A stretch of 59,954 nt of DNA, taken from positions 1-59,954 of the forward strand of contig CAMJUL010000013.1 of assembly GCA_946408995.1 (NCBI GenBank). The letters run 5' to 3'. Both the position numbers and the translations under genes were made by a program. Source of the stretch: an uncultured Clostridia bacterium. Lineage in GTDB: Bacteria > Bacillota > Clostridia > Christensenellales > Aristaeellaceae. Positions 59,907-59,954 of this stretch are shown piece after piece. Each line of letters begins with the position of its first letter. Within the stretch, counting starts at the first letter, position 1. Below the pieces are notes generated by a model that searched no databases, was not told the DNA's origin, and worked only from the letters and a program-made list of their open reading frames with translations.

Positions 59907-59954
59907 GTGCGCCCGGCGGCGCACGTTTCTAACGGGTGAGAGACCCGAACCCGC
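59907..59954 (+). mobile_element. 5' end of a group II intron, cut by the window edge
   Basis: GTGCG at 59907 is the conserved first pentanucleotide of group II introns. The next bases form a GTGCGCC/GGCGCAC stem followed by CTAACGGGTGAGAGACCCG, typical of the start of domain I. It sits directly after a terminator hairpin and T run, the favoured target of class C introns. Only 48 bases are visible. Confidence 0.6.

Noticed and set aside
1-59954. tRNA or rRNA genes
   Set aside because: I saw no TpsiC-arm or rRNA landmark sequences in the intergenic regions, although no covariance scan was possible.

Overview
The window is GC-rich, densely coded DNA from a Gram-positive anaerobe, most likely an uncultured gut-type member of the Clostridia. 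The supporting evidence is a LytR-CpsA-Psr protein, a Bacillus-type PurR, a tRNA(Phe)-type T-box leader before pheST, a small MraY-like transferase, RDD, VanZ and DUF2974-type proteins, and strong AAGGAGG ribosome binding sites. I cannot fix a family or genus from sequence alone. No rRNA, tRNA or CRISPR array was found. Both edges look like the two ends of a group II intron (3' end at 1-53, 5' end from 59907), so the window is probably a whole contig that stopped at a multicopy intron.

Layout. 45-6111 (minus) is a housekeeping operon read from vanZ-like through an M19 dipeptidase, mtnN, dCMP deaminase, LCP protein, HAD hydrolase and rlmH to recF. Next come rpe (plus) and purR (minus), convergent on a shared terminator. 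8358-11898 encodes a heterodimeric ABC exporter with one degenerate ATP site. 11993-14344 is a polar amino acid importer behind a perfect sigma-A consensus promoter. A DUF2974 serine hydrolase and a secreted SH3/glycan-binding-like protein follow. 16825-19795 holds two membrane proteins of unknown function and an M20 peptidase. serC-serA (minus) is followed by citrate synthase, T-box-pheS-pheT, a kinase-like protein and a Sua5-type enzyme. Then come lacZ with an mraY-like gene (minus), and dut with a LOG-like gene (plus).

35514-52026 is the most unusual part. Two paralogous ABC importer operons (ATPase, two permeases, binding protein) face away from each other around two adjacent DHH phosphoesterases of the NrnA type. 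The outer flanks carry secreted proteins: an OB-like protein on the left, and on the right a secreted staphylococcal-type nuclease fused to OB-like domains plus a tandem OB-like protein. I infer, without proof, a mirrored locus for use of extracellular nucleic acid or another polymer.

52229-59854 holds a small secreted protein under a promoter with palindromes, a PfkB kinase, a hairpin-repeat region built on GTGAAATG, a sirtuin, and a methionine module: a separate MetH reactivation-domain protein, MetH without that domain, and a homocysteine methyltransferase-MTHFR fusion. All coordinates and starts come from reading the sequence. Family names rest on recognised motifs, with no database search.
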